In this document: piece by piece, positions 15,250 to 15,372 of the stretch
Position numbering within the stretch: position 1 is the stretch's first letter
How the letters are laid out: every line of letters begins with the position of its first letter
From: Chloroflexota bacterium
Lineage (GTDB): Bacteria > Chloroflexota > Dehalococcoidia > JACQGW01
Assembly: GCA_016199325.1 (NCBI GenBank)
Contig: JACQGW010000062.1
Span: 1 to 15,372, forward strand
Direction of reading: 5' to 3'
DNA length: 15,372 nucleotides
Translations under genes and position numbers: made by a program
The notes under the pieces: model-generated
What the model saw: only the letters and a program-made list of their open reading frames with translations
Database searches by the model: none
Told to the model about the DNA's origin: nothing

Positions 15250-15319
15250 GAGTGATGAGTGATGAGTGATGGGTGACGACTGACGAGTGACGACTGACGA
15301 GTGACGACTGACGAGTGGG
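15250..15319. repeat. Heptameric tandem repeat, 10 units (GAGTGAT / GAGTGAC / GACTGAC)
   Basis: Ten contiguous 7-bp units: three GAGTGAT, one GGGTGAC, then alternating GACTGAC and GAGTGAC three times, and a decayed GAGTGGG. The alternating part is also a 14-bp repeat. It lies in the non-coding region upstream of cpaF, outside the predicted promoter. Heptamer short tandem repeats of this type are known in cyanobacteria and other large bacterial genomes; the length should be prone to slippage. Confidence 0.85.
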
Positions 15320-15372
15320 GCTTGCGCAGCGGTTGAGGGGGGCAAGACCAACCCCCGGGGGTGAGACAAGGC
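15320..15372. other. Right-edge non-coding sequence with a 12-bp palindrome
   Basis: No gene can be supported in the last 53 bases. They contain a perfect palindrome, ACCCCCGGGGGT (15351-15362), and runs of G. The next gene upstream of cpaF, if any, lies beyond the window. Confidence 0.5.

Noticed and set aside
15250..15319. CRISPR-like array at the right edge.
   Set aside because: Units are 7 bp with no spacers; this is a simple tandem repeat.
14833..15369. A 178-codon - strand frame running through the heptamer repeats into cpaF.
   Set aside because: Out of frame with cpaF, begins in repeat DNA and becomes Arg/Pro-only low complexity.

Overview
The window is GC-rich bacterial DNA, probably from a Chloroflexota (Thermomicrobia-like) organism. 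That assignment is an inference. It rests on the high-GC coding style, a palindrome of the type that reads as 'MLSRSEAS...AAAQHD', heptameric GAGTGAC/GACTGAC tandem repeats, a GT39-type membrane glycosyltransferase with duplicated C-terminal modules, a very long Ser/Thr kinase-ATPase-TPR-histidine kinase fusion, and a secreted subtilase ending in an LPxVxK-like tail. No rRNA, tRNA or CRISPR array is visible.

Layout from left to right. (1) 1-2650: a 36-bp perfect inverted repeat (112-188), then a membrane glycosyltransferase on the + strand. (2) 2807-6167: a compact three-gene Type II-like restriction-modification (R-M) module of clearly lower GC. It holds a + strand adenine methyltransferase with its own target-recognition domain, and a convergent - strand pair: a small XRE controller protein whose stop overlaps the start of an HNH-type endonuclease. 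The controller gene appears to have a leaderless promoter with a dyad over its -35, as known C proteins do. An 8-bp direct repeat (GCGATAGC) brackets the module. (3) 6278-11680: a single ~1800-residue - strand protein with Ser/Thr kinase, AAA-type ATPase, TPR, GAF, PAS and histidine kinase domains; its ATPase Walker A lysine is replaced by Met. (4) 11861-11958: a ~94-bp MITE-like element with 15-bp terminal inverted repeats and TA duplications, sitting exactly in the stop codon of the next gene. (5) 11956-13242: a secreted subtilisin-like protease (-). (6) 13367-15139: a CpaF/TadA-type secretion ATPase and a small downstream gene (-), with a good promoter upstream and a GC-rich hairpin downstream. 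(7) 15250-15319: ten heptamer repeat units.

Functional reading: the R-M module is the obvious accessory island, with methyltransferase (protection), endonuclease (cutting) and controller (delayed timing of the nuclease). It separates two genes that look like resident chromosome. The CpaF ATPase is the motor of a Flp/Tad-type pilus or secretion apparatus whose other genes probably lie upstream of it, beyond the right edge. The giant kinase is a stand-alone signalling hub with no receiver domain and no response regulator beside it.
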